This document shows positions 30,701-39,910 of a DNA stretch of 64,000 nucleotides, in pieces (position 1 is the stretch's first letter; every line of letters begins with the position of its first letter). The stretch lies in NCBI RefSeq assembly GCF_024713945.1, contig NC_134678.1, forward strand, positions 7,316,001 through 7,380,000, in the 5' to 3' direction. The translations under genes and the position numbers were made by a program. The stretch is from Dermatophagoides farinae. Taxonomy: Eukaryota > Arthropoda > Arachnida > Sarcoptiformes > Pyroglyphidae. The notes beneath the pieces are model-generated. The model saw only the letters and a program-made list of their open reading frames with translations, searched no databases and was not told the DNA's origin.

Positions 30701-31087
30701 GTCCATATGGATAAAGTTCCAGATGGATATTTGTTAGATTTATATATTCAATCATTGGACGAAATTGTTGTGCCATAAATTTCTGTACATTATGATTGGC
30801 CGTTTCGTAGAATATTTCTACTTTTATCTTTGCATCTTGTTGACAATCAACTGTATTCTGTATTTTTTTTTTAAATTTTATTTTACATTTAAACAACAAA
30901 TTAAATTAGGATATATAAAATCATTTCCGTTTCTAAAAAAAAAATCAGCACTCACCAATATTGATAATGATAATGATGATAAAAATACAATGAATAATAA
31001 TACATGACGTATGGATCGGACAATCGATTCGAATCTTGGACCATCGATAGTCGTATTTGTTGATAAGAATTTTTTTATTTTTTTCAT
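24767..31087 (-). CDS. Nine-domain GILT-like transmembrane protein without CXXC sites
   Basis: Thirteen exons on the minus strand: 31087-30956, 30857-30630, 30575-30255, 30190-29945, 29881-29528, 29462-28875, 28798-27040, 26967-26734, 26672-26367, 26310-26083, 26028-25690, 25629-25065, 24993-24767; about 1840 residues. After a basic N-terminus and hydrophobic signal or anchor (residues about 27-44) come nine repeats of a GILT (lysosomal thiol reductase) fold. Each has the opening FYE/YYE strand, a PYG turn, an EC-x-N-x-IHAC-type segment, a C-type W-x-x-I-x-x-C helix and a closing IC-x-x-Y. The protein ends in one helix (WAIILIVIAVLIVIGLLFVC) and a basic tail. None of the nine has the CXXC or CXXS redox motif: the sites read, for example, TANHNV, ALNPIS, ASHQPS, SNNELA, YASDSR. 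Loss of reductase activity is inferred. Two single-base frame mismatches are present (near 27204 and at 26673), so the model is not perfectly open. All introns but the last are phase 0. Confidence 0.82.
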
Positions 31088-31824
31088 TTTCTATTTTTTT
31101 TTGTCGAATTAAAAAAACACAATAAACAAAAAACAAAAATCGAGACAAAAAAAAATTAGAAACTAGAAAAAAATGGTCAAAAAACAATGTCAAACAATGA
31201 CTTAAATATATGGTCGTTTTTGTTTTATCATCATCATCATCAACATTTTATTAAAGTCAATAAAAAAAATAACAATGAAAATTGAAAAAAAAAAATTTAT
31301 CGTACACGCCAATTTATCTGATTTCAATTGAAAGAATATGGCTGATTGATTTATTATATCCACCGCAATAATTATTCAATTATCAAAGATCCGTATTTTT
31401 TTTTTTTGGATTGTAATCTTTCCTGTTCGTATATCAATGTCAAATCTCTGTTCTAACAATAAATGATGACTGATGTCTCTAAAAAAAAAATATGACAGAA
31501 TTGAATTTTTTCTTTAAAAAAAATTTTTTTTGGGCACAATAATAGTGTGCGGAATTTTGTAAGTAATAAACTTTGGCTACACTTTTACACAGTATCTGCA
31601 GATAAAAATTATTATTTTTTATTAGGTCAATTTGAAAATTGCAAAGATCAGTGTATTGGAATTGTGTTCCAGTTTTTATTTTTTTTTATTGTTTTCATCT
31701 CATTTGATTTGATAAAATTAAAATCACACACACACACACACACAGACAAAGAAAGAAAATTTTCAAATTGAAAAAAAATGAATGAAAAATCATCATTCAT
31801 TCAGGATAAATGGAATTCATTGAT
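31088..31824. other. Intergenic, divergent flank and AUH 3' UTR
   Basis: No gene seen. Next to the GILT-like gene start is its likely promoter, with poly-A/T tracts. A CA repeat lies at about 31724-31743 before the AUH gene's end. Short open frames here lack any family motif. Confidence 0.5.
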
Positions 31825-32932
31825 TCATTCTCCTTGATAATTGGGTGGCCTTTTCTCTTGGAACGCTTGTAAACCTTCGATTCGATCTTTTGTTTGTACA
31901 CATTGTTGATAGCAAGCGCCTTCAATAGCTAGTCCGGTATTAATATCCACTTCTGATCCACGATTAATAGCCATTTTAGCTGCTTTCAATGCAATAGGTC
32001 CTGTTTGTAACATTTCTTCAGCCAATGATACCGAACGTTGATAGGCAGCATCATGTGTTTGATTCTGTGGTACAACATAATTAACCATTCCATATTGAAA
32101 TGCTTGCTGACCATCAATGATACGTCCAGTAAATATTAATTCTTTGGCTATATGTGCAGGAATCATACGTGGTAATCGTTGTGTACCACCTATATATTAT
32201 ATTATTATTGTGATAATAAACGATAAAATTCATTAATTGAAAGAAATTGAATTAAAAATCATAAAGAATTTATATTACCAGCACCAGGAATGATGGCCAA
32301 TTTTGTTTCAACAAGACCCAATTTGGCATTCATTGATGCAACACGAAGATCGGCTGCAAGTGCATATTCGAGACCACCACCTAATGCTGCACCATCGATT
32401 GCGGCTATGGTTGGATGTGGAAAATCTGCTATAGCGCTTGAAATCGAACGTAATTTCGAAACAAATAATGGAACCTCTTTTATATGCATTGAAGCACGTT
32501 CTCTAAGATCGGCACCGGCACAAAATACACCAGGTACTACTGAACGAATGATCAATACACGAATCTCGTCATCTTTTGCCAATTGATAGATACTATTGTT
32601 CAATGCTCGAACCAATGATTTACTCAATGAATTTGCCGCTTTTGGTCGATTCAACGATAGAACCTGAAAATGACAATAAATTTGTAATTATTAATGAATT
32701 TAACTAAAAAAAAGTAATAATTAATTAATTGATGAAATTGTCAACATACAACAATTCCATTATGTTCACCCGAAAGACGACTCATGAAAACTTCATCATC
32801 ACGTTGTGATGTAAATGATGTAGCAATCACGGTACGAATCGATGACAATGATGTTGGTTTATTCGATAATGAAATCAATTTTCGTATCGATGATTGATTA
32901 TTGAGCAAGAAATGTTTCATTATTTGTGTCAT
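31825..32932 (-). CDS. AUH: Methylglutaconyl-CoA hydratase (AUH, enoyl-CoA hydratase family)
   Basis: Mitochondrial crotonase-fold enzyme; AUH hydrates 3-methylglutaconyl-CoA in leucine breakdown. Three exons: 32932-32750, 32663-32279, 32189-31825; 310 residues. The N-terminus (MTQIMKHFLLNNQSSIRKL) is basic and Ser-rich, consistent with a mitochondrial targeting peptide. The crotonase core shows NRPKAANSLSKSL, IIRSVVPGVFCAGADLRERA (oxyanion-hole region), IAAIDGAALGGGLEYALA, GLVETKLAIIPGAGGTQRLP (catalytic Glu region), then a C-terminus ending EKRPPNYQGE. These phrases follow vertebrate AUH almost word for word, separating it from ECHS1. The frame of all joins is intact. Confidence 0.94.
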
Positions 32933-34110
32933 GATTGTTTTATATTCGATTAAAGAGAAAGAGAGAGAGAGAGAGCCAATAATGTTTGATTATCACATCG
33001 ATCAGAATCTGAATTGTCCGAATAATTCAACAATGATCATGTACAAGAAAATCAAAATTTTCTTACGTTTCTAAGACACCAAAATATAATGTTCATTCAG
33101 TATATACAGTCAGAAACTCAATTATCAAACTTTTTCAATCATTCAACGCTGTATTAAAAAAAAAAAAAAATACAGACGATGTTTGAAAAAAAATGATTCT
33201 ATAAACATGCCAAGTTTTTACAATGCAAGTATCACATCATCATCATCGTATGAAAAAAAAAATTTTCGAATAAATTCACGATTTTTCAATGTAAAACCGA
33301 AAAAAAAATCAATCATTTACAATATCGAATCAATGTTGCCATCATTACAACCATATTTAATGAAACAAAAAAGATCAACATGATGACCACAATCGGTCAA
33401 TACTACCGCAGATATTCTCAAATGAGTCATCATGTCGTGTTGTGATTGCTCAAAATTAAAAAAAAACCTGGCTTTTTTTTCCATATATTCACTCTTTCAT
33501 ATACACATTTTGTTTTCTCAATCATCATTCATTCATTCATTCATTTGTAAAAAAAAGAGAAGAAAAAAAAACAGAAAAACCTTGATTATTTAACTCGACA
33601 ACAACAACAACAGAAAAAACAGACAACAACAAACACAAGCTGTTTTGTCCATACATTTTAACTGTTTGATTCGATTCCAATGGAATGGAACGAATAAATT
33701 AAACGACATTTAAAAGTTCATCAAAACAGAAACAACAAAAATAATGGATAATAATCATCATCATCGTTGTCGTCGTTGACAATTTTTTATGGGTGTGTGT
33801 GTGTGTGTCTCAATTGTTGATATATACTCACTATATATACATGCTTTTCCTGTTTTATTGTGATTTTGTTGATGATAATGATATTATTATCACCATTGAC
33901 GATAGAATTGTTTGAGTATACAGATTTTTGATTTTGATGATTGATTGACATTCGTTTGATTTTTTTTTTTGATGCAATCAAATGTGTTTGAAATAATAGT
34001 GGTGATGTGGTAACGTTGTCCACACAGTTTTTATTATAGTTAACAATTGTCATTTTGTTTTGAAGAATTTGTTAACGGTAAAAAACAAAAAAAAAAAAAC
34101 ACAACAAAGA
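32933..34110. other. Intergenic between AUH and ARPC3 (head to head)
   Basis: No convincing gene. It holds a GAGA tract (about 32956-32974) right upstream of AUH, a long poly-A (about 33156-33170), ATTC repeats (about 33527-33545), CAA repeats and a GT repeat (about 33792-33808). The final 30 bases before the ARPC3 ATG are A-rich. A 66-codon open frame at 33183-33383 has repeat-like composition and is not called. Confidence 0.5.
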
Positions 34111-34825
34111 ATGCCTGCAATCTATCATTCTGGTTGTCAATCAAAACAAATGATTGGCAATATGTCAAAATTAACATTTCGTACTAGACATAATGGTCCA
34201 ATTAAATCATTGGATCGTGAACATCGTAAGTGAATTTTTTGATTTTGGAAATTGATTAATTGATTATCGATTCTTTTTTTTGTAGTTCGTCGTGAAGATC
34301 CCACCGATTTGGATATTATTGATGAAAGTTTTTATTTCTTCAAATCGAATGTATTTTTTGCCAATTTTGAAATAACGGTATTTATCATCATTTCATATAT
34401 GCATACGTTATTGAAATAGATTGAATTTTTTCGTTTTTTTCCCCCAATAACTATAGTGTGAATCAGATCGAAATCTAGTCTATTTGACTCTTTTTATAAT
34501 TGAATGTTTGAAATTGATTTCAAAATCAACGAATCGTCGTCAAGCACAGCAAGATTTAATGAATTTATCGCAACAAAAATTTGCCATACCAGGTGATCCA
34601 AAATTTCCATTGAACAATATCTATACACGACCACGGAACAATGCTGAAGCTGATGAAATGCGCAGTTATATGATGCAAATGAGACAAGAATGTTCAACAA
34701 GATTAATCGATTTAGTATGGCCATTATCCAATGATGGTGGCAATGTACAACCATCAAAATGGTGGACATGTTTTGCTCGACGTAAATTTCTCAATATTCA
34801 ACTAAATGAAGTTGATATTTATTAA
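34111..34825 (+). CDS. ARPC3: Arp2/3 complex subunit 3 (p21-Arc)
   Basis: Structural subunit of the seven-part Arp2/3 complex, which nucleates branched actin filaments in the cytoplasm. Three exons: 34111-34225, 34286-34377, 34457-34825; 191 residues against about 178 in vertebrates. Diagnostic stretches are MPAIYHSGC at the start, IGNMSKL, DIIDESFYFFKSNVFF, IPGDPKFPLNNIY, and KWWTCFARRKFLN near the C-terminus. The extra residues lie mostly in the loop after PIKSLDREH and at the end. Splice phases (1, then 0) join cleanly. Confidence 0.95.
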
Positions 34826-35023
34826 TTTTTTTTTATTTTGAAACAAAACAAATGTGTGTGGGTGTGTTTGTTTGTTTTTTTGTTTTTTTTTTGAAAAGAA
34901 TTTTATTCATTTATTATTACTATTCCATTTTTTTTACTACATTAAACGAATCGAATGAATAAATTGGATTCGACTACAAAGAATCGTACGAATTTTACGC
35001 AACAGCAATGATGATTTTGATTA

Positions 35024-35212
35024 TCATTTTTTGCAGCATTGACACTTACATTGTTCGGATCGACAATTACAGCCACAATTACAATCTTTGCAGCATCGAC
35101 AGCTACAATTTTTACAGCAATCGCAATGACATTCATTCGCGCAGCAATCGCAGCCACAATTGTTGCCATCTTTGCATTGTATTCGCATCTTTGCAGCGGC
35201 CAATGTTTGCAT
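35024..35212 (-). CDS. Metallothionein-like Cys-rich protein 1
   Basis: A 62-residue protein with 21 cysteines in CXC, CC and CXXC arrangements and no aromatic residues, the hallmark of metallothioneins, which bind Zn, Cd or Cu. The start at 35212 gives MQTLAAAKMRIQCKD; an inner ATG (35188) is an alternative, and a splice acceptor after CTGCAAAG cannot be excluded. Two related modules are visible: CKDGNNCGCDCCANECHCDC and CKDCNCGCNCRSEQCKCQCC, joined by a short CSCRC linker. A TATATAAAA-like box lies upstream at about 35346-35355. A second, shorter gene of the same type lies 500 bases upstream. Family placement rests on composition and Cys spacing. Confidence 0.72.
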   Translation of the reverse strand: MQTLAAAKMRIQCKDGNNCGCDCCANECHCDCCKNCSCRCCKDCNCGCNCRSEQCKCQCCKK

Positions 35213-35710
35213 TTTTGAAAAATTTTTTCTTAGTTTGATATTCAAAAGAAACGAAATGGATGTAGTGGATCGATTTTTTTTGTAGTATCGGTTGATTCGA
35301 TTATTATGATGAATGAGAATGATTTCATCGAATTTTAACCACTCATTTTATATATGAAAATTCGAATGAAAATCAATCAATATAAATAAACAAATTTGAT
35401 AAAAAATGCTTTTTGCCCCCATTTTTTTTGTTTATTATCAAAATATGAAAACTTTTGATTGGTCAACAACAACATCAACAATCGGGAACATTCGAGAGAA
35501 AAAAAAATTCAATTTCTCATGTGATATTTTCGACGATAAAGTTTGATAAGTTTGATTGGACAAAACAAAAAAGTTTTTTATTTTTACTTTATCAATTCAT
35601 TTTTTTTTATTGATTAAAATTTTTTTCTATTAATCAGGGAATAAAGGGAATTATTTTTTTATTTTTTTGATCATCAAATACAAAAATCAAAAAAAAAAAA
35701 ACAGGATGTT
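35213..35710. other. Spacer between the two metallothionein-like genes
   Basis: No gene. It serves as 5' flank of the first and 3' flank of the second (both minus strand). A possible TATA box for the downstream gene is at about 35346-35355 read on the minus strand. I could not identify a convincing full metal response element (TGCRCNC) by eye. Confidence 0.45.
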
Positions 35711-35818
35711 TTATTTACATCCTTTACATCCACTGCATTTACATTTTTCAGCACTACAATTACAGCCACAATTACAATCTTTGCATTGTAATCGAATTTG
35801 TTCGTTCAATTGTTTCAT
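35711..35818 (-). CDS. Metallothionein-like Cys-rich protein 2 (single module)
   Basis: A 35-residue protein with 9 cysteines: MKQLNEQIRLQCKD is followed by CNCGCNCSAEKCKCSGCKGC and a final Lys. It corresponds to one module of the 62-residue neighbour. Thirty consecutive bases (35756-35785) are identical to 35063-35092 of that gene, covering CKDCNCGCNC. The frame is open from ATG to TAA with no intron needed. Its small size makes it easy to miss. It could be a functional small metallothionein or a recent partial duplicate; expression would decide. Confidence 0.62.
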   Translation of the reverse strand: MKQLNEQIRLQCKDCNCGCNCSAEKCKCSGCKGCK

Positions 35819-36708
35819 ATTGTTGTTGTTGTTGATTGTCGAGATTGTCAGGATGGAAATCCAAATTCAGCCAAATTATTTAGTCGATAATGATTGGTCG
35901 TACAAAAATGGTTCGATGGTGAATTTGATGATATTACGTATTGCTTCTCGAACTTTTTATATGATTTTTGATTTCAATCATCATCATAAAAAAATTTTGT
36001 CTATGAAAAGCTGGGCGGCGTTACATAAAAAAAATTTGTCGTTGGTATACACACAGGAAAAAAAAATGGACGAGTCGAAGAGAATGGTCTTCTCTTGTGA
36101 CAAGATAATTTTTTTTTATGTCACAAGACTCATATATTCTATATATAATATATTTGTGTTTGTGTATATATGTGGAATGTAAAAAATTTCACATTACGTT
36201 GCTGTAAAAGTTTTCATTTTCCTGAAACTTGTTGATATTTGTTGTGTATGGTATTATTATTACATTCGTATATCATCATATTTCGATAACGATTATGATA
36301 GTGTCGTTTGTGTCGGATGAAATCGAATGAAATATTGACAACAACAACAACAACATGGCAACAACAAGAAACATTGATATGATGGTTTTCTAGTTTCACA
36401 TTGAGATTGTCATTGATTGATTAAAAATGAATGTGTGTGTAATGTATCACCATCACACATCAAGCTGTTGTTTTATCTGAATTATTGGTCGCCATCAAGT
36501 TGATTTATTTATATTTTTTTTTTTTTTTTGCAATAATGATGATATTCATATATCGTTGAATAGAAATTCAAATTATTTCAGGACATCAACATTAATCACA
36601 AGATGGAATATATGTCATTTGATCTGAAATTGATTCGCATTTTTATTTTTGTTTCCGAATTGATTTGATTGATTGTCGATACAGCCTCATTTTTGTTGTT
36701 GTTGTTGT
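35819..36708. other. Intergenic, no gene seen
   Basis: Holds CAA/GTT repeats (about 35820-35834, 36338-36352), a poly-T run (about 36515-36529) and a 10-base inverted repeat (36093-36102 with 36119-36128). It separates the metallothionein-like promoter from the 3' end of the MFSD12-like gene. No splice-consistent coding sequence was found. Confidence 0.5.
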
Positions 36709-38599
36709 TTATTTACGAAGATCAATACGTGAAATGGTTATTAGCCCGATTAGAATAAACGTTACAACAGCCATATTGACATAGGACATAATGTATTGAT
36801 AATAAAAATTAATGATTACTGGTCGACCATTTTGTTGATCATAACAAATAATGCCATTATTATTGTTATTGTTATGGGAAATATTATTTCGATGATCAAA
36901 TCGAATTGATGATTGCATTCGATCATCATCATCATTATTATTATTTATAGAATCACTTTGAATTATTGTATCCGGATTGAATTGTTCAATAATGGCAATA
37001 ACAAAACTTGCGGCAACTTTTTCGAAAAAACTAACCGATCCATATACAAATGAAGTACTTTTCTAAATTAATATACAAAAAAAAAGAATTTTTGTGTATG
37101 AAAAATTTTTCAAATTAAAAAATTAATTCACCTGATTGAAGCCAATCATTTCGGCTACAAGACTGATAGATGAAATTTTTATGATTGTAATCGAAACACC
37201 TATCTGTATGGCAATTAAATAGATTTGCCAATTAATGAATGATTTATCTTGACATGAACCAAATATGATCCAAATGGATGAAAACAATGCCAATAAAATG
37301 CCTAGACACATATGAATCTTGTTTCCGAAACGATTTTCAATATAATTCGAAAAAAATGACATGATCATACCACTGATATAGATCAATAATGGAACAAATG
37401 CTATAGATGTCTTCATGTGGATGGGTGGGTGAAAAAACGGGGGAAAAAAATTATTTCGATTTTTTTTTTGTTTGAGCACAATTTTTTCACTCACTTTTTC
37501 CAGGAATAGTGTCTGCTGTAAATAGAGTGGTGTATAGGCCATCGAAAGATTCATATAAAGTCTTGAACACATATAAATGAAGCCCTATACCGTTGTGGGG
37601 GAAAAAAAATTAAAATCTGGCAAACGACTATACGAAAGACAGAAAAAATTTTACAATTTTAAAATAAACTGAATCTTTAAACCAATCCAATTTGCCATAA
37701 TGATCCATTGGACGATTCGATTTGGATCGATCATTTTGTTCATCAGAATTTAAATTCTTATCCATTTTAATTTTTGATGAATTTGATGCTAATGTATTCT
37801 CATGAATTGTAAATAAGAATACACAACAATGTATTAGGCCAAATATTGTGATCAGAAATGCATTATTCTATTTCGAAATAAAGAAATGTAAACAAATCCA
37901 TTCATTATGATTATATTCAATATAAAAAAAACTTACAGCAAAAACATTGATATCATTGATCGAAAGATGAGATTCATCCGTTTTAGCCAATGTAAACCAG
38001 AATAGAATATAAACTACCAATGAACTATATATACTTGCTGCTTGTCTATTTAATTTATGAAATTCATTATGAAGAATAATTGATAAATAATAAACTAAAT
38101 ATTACCGTAATGAAGTGAGCCAAATACGATCCGATGAATTGGCCGATAATTCATTAATCATTGAAAGATGTGTTAATTGTCCAATAGTCCAACCAACTTG
38201 GGCCACAAATATGGCAATAAATGTTAATATAAACAATAGAGGATGATTTTCATTATCATTATTATATAAAATGAATTTCATTTCAGATATTTCATATGGA
38301 AATGAAATGAATGATAATATTGTACCGATAATATAATAACCAGTATATGGGCCACCAACACGATCGAATAGAATGTTAACATATTTACAGCGTAAATCTA
38401 ATACAAATCCAAGTATAACTGTAGCGAATGCATCGACTACCTGTCCAAATACAACGAATAAATAACCAATACGACCGAAACAGAGTTTATAGAATAATAG
38501 ACCATATGAAAACCAGATTGATGCACAAAGATCATTGAATATATGACCAAATGCAAAACCGAAACGTGTTCGACAATTTAATGTACATTGTTCATTCAT
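36709..38599 (-). CDS. MFSD12: MFSD12-like major facilitator
   Basis: Multi-pass MFS transporter; MFSD12 in vertebrates sits in lysosomes and melanosomes and imports cysteine. Six exons: 38599-38106, 38045-37937, 37867-37655, 37584-37495, 37410-37132, 37062-36709; 512 residues. The N-terminal family block is clear (AFGHIFNDLCASIWFSYGLL), then GQVVDAFATVILGFVLD, VAQVGWTIGQLTHLSMINEL, a later CSRLYMNLSMAYTPLYL, IYISGMIMSFFSNYIENRFG and STSFVYGSVSFFEKVA. An Asn/Asp-rich loop of about 50 residues is inserted before the last helix, longer than in vertebrates. The start is the first ATG in the open frame; an upstream leader exon is possible. Confidence 0.85.
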
Positions 38600-38745
38600 T
38601 ATTTTGATGATCGATCGATTAGAATTTGTCGAAATGTCCAAATCTTTTGTATGTAACTAAATTTGTTCAATTTATTAACCAATACAATACAATCTATTAT
38701 AATTAGATTAACACAATTTAATTTAATTTAAATAATCAACAATGT

Positions 38746-39330
38746 TTATTCTTCATTAGGCATTTCTTCGGATTCCGCCGTAGTTTCCACCATTGGTTCA
38801 TCGGTTTTCAATTCCGATTGATCACCACCATCATCATCATTAGGTTGTTCAACTTGTTTATCATCATTTTCATCCATTGATGGATTATTATCAGCAAAAA
38901 TATCCTCATAAATTCGACCATTCCAAGCAACATTACAAGCTGCTAGATCAATATAATTGATAAATACACGTTTACTGGAAATGTTTAATTCATTTTGTAA
39001 ATGATCAAAAATTCTACGACATGATTCACGATTTTCATCAGCTGATATATTACCAATCGATTGCAGTGATACTAATGCACAAGGTTCATTGGTTCCACCA
39101 AATGTTATCAATTGATTTGGTAGTACAGATATCTTTGAATGAAAACAAAAAACAATGAAAAAAAATTTTGTTTCAAAAAAAAAAAAAAAAAAAAAAACAA
39201 TGCAAAAACAAACCAATGTCATCGATGATGGTTTATTCTGAATTTCGGCCAATAAATTTGTTGTTTTTTCATTAAAATCCACAGGAATTTGTGATAAATG
39301 AAGATTGGTTCGTATTTCAAGTTGTGGCAT
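38746..39330 (-). CDS. MIF: Macrophage migration inhibitory factor with acidic tail
   Basis: Two exons, 39330-39214 and 39132-38746, 167 residues. The MIF fold covers residues 1 to about 115: MPQLEIRTNL with the catalytic Pro2, LPNQLITFGGTNEPCALVSL, SIGNIS, RVFINYIDLAACNVAWNG. MIF proteins are trimeric cytokines with keto-enol tautomerase activity. What is odd is the last 50 residues or so, an extension rich in Asp, Glu, Asn and Gln (NPSMDENDDKQVEQPNDDDG and on), absent from the usual 115-residue family. The tail is in the same exon and frame as the fold, so it is encoded, not a mis-join. A perfect CRE palindrome (39614-39621) lies about 285 bases upstream. Confidence 0.92.
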   Translation of the reverse strand: MPQLEIRTNLHLSQIPVDFNEKTTNLLAEIQNKPSSMTLVCFCIVFFFFFFFETKFFFIVFCFHSKISVLPNQLITFGGTNEPCALVSLQSIGNISADENRESCRRIFDHLQNELNISSKRVFINYIDLAACNVAWNGRIYEDIFADNNPSMDENDDKQVEQPNDDDGGDQSELKTDEPMVETTAESEEMPNEE

Positions 39331-39910
39331 ATTTTTTTTTTTTTTTTTTTGGTATTCTTACCCCTCAAATTATTCTTGGTTGGAAGTAGAAAAAAAACTG
39401 ACACAGCAGCAATAATTTCGAGCACACAATTCAAATCACAGAACAAAAGAAAAATTATTATGCTTTAATTGCGGCAGGAAAACCAGAAACATTTTCTCGA
39501 AATTGCAATTAAATTGCATAAAAAGTGTTGCCATTAGAGATTCATTTTTTTCACCATTCATTTAATCATCATCATCATCATCATCATCATCAATCAACCA
39601 AAAAAAAAAAACATGACGTCATATCATCCTTGTACACATTGACTATTGCATTTGAACGTCAAAATATTAAGTTTTTATTCATTTTCTCAATCAAACTTTT
39701 TGAAGATAAAGACGAAAAAAAAAGAAAAAATGTCTGATGGAAAATATCGATGTGTGTATGTGTGTATAATTAACAAAATGGCAATGGTCTTTTTTTGTAT
39801 GAAATTTGAAATGAAATGTGAAAAAAAAACAAATTTCGAATCGAAACTATCGATTCTTGTTCTGTTGTGGTCGATGATAAAGATCATATATTGAAAAAAA
39901 TATGTAATCA
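39331..39910. other. Intergenic between MIF and BRD8-like gene
   Basis: MIF promoter region and 3' flank of the BRD8-like gene. It contains poly-T directly before the MIF start, an ATC repeat (about 39566-39591), a perfect TGACGTCA palindrome at 39614-39621 and TG tracts near 39755. No gene called. Confidence 0.55.
39614..39621. promoter_or_regulatory. Perfect CRE-type palindrome
   Basis: TGACGTCA, the consensus cyclic-AMP response element bound by CREB/ATF factors, occurs here about 285 bases upstream of the MIF start codon. One exact 8-base palindrome can occur by chance in 64 kb, so function is only suggested by position. Confidence 0.35.

Noticed and set aside
24767-31087. Several separate GILT genes in a row
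   Set aside because: Exons join in phase 0 without stops or new signal peptides between domains, and four domains share continuous exons; only the first exon and last exon have hydrophobic ends.
33183-33383. 66-codon open frame in the AUH/ARPC3 spacer
   Set aside because: No signal peptide, domain or homology; composition is that of the surrounding A- and ATC-rich DNA.
35667-36182. Plus-strand open frame of 171 codons
   Set aside because: It overlaps the minus-strand metallothionein-like gene, has repeat-like composition and no splice or family support.
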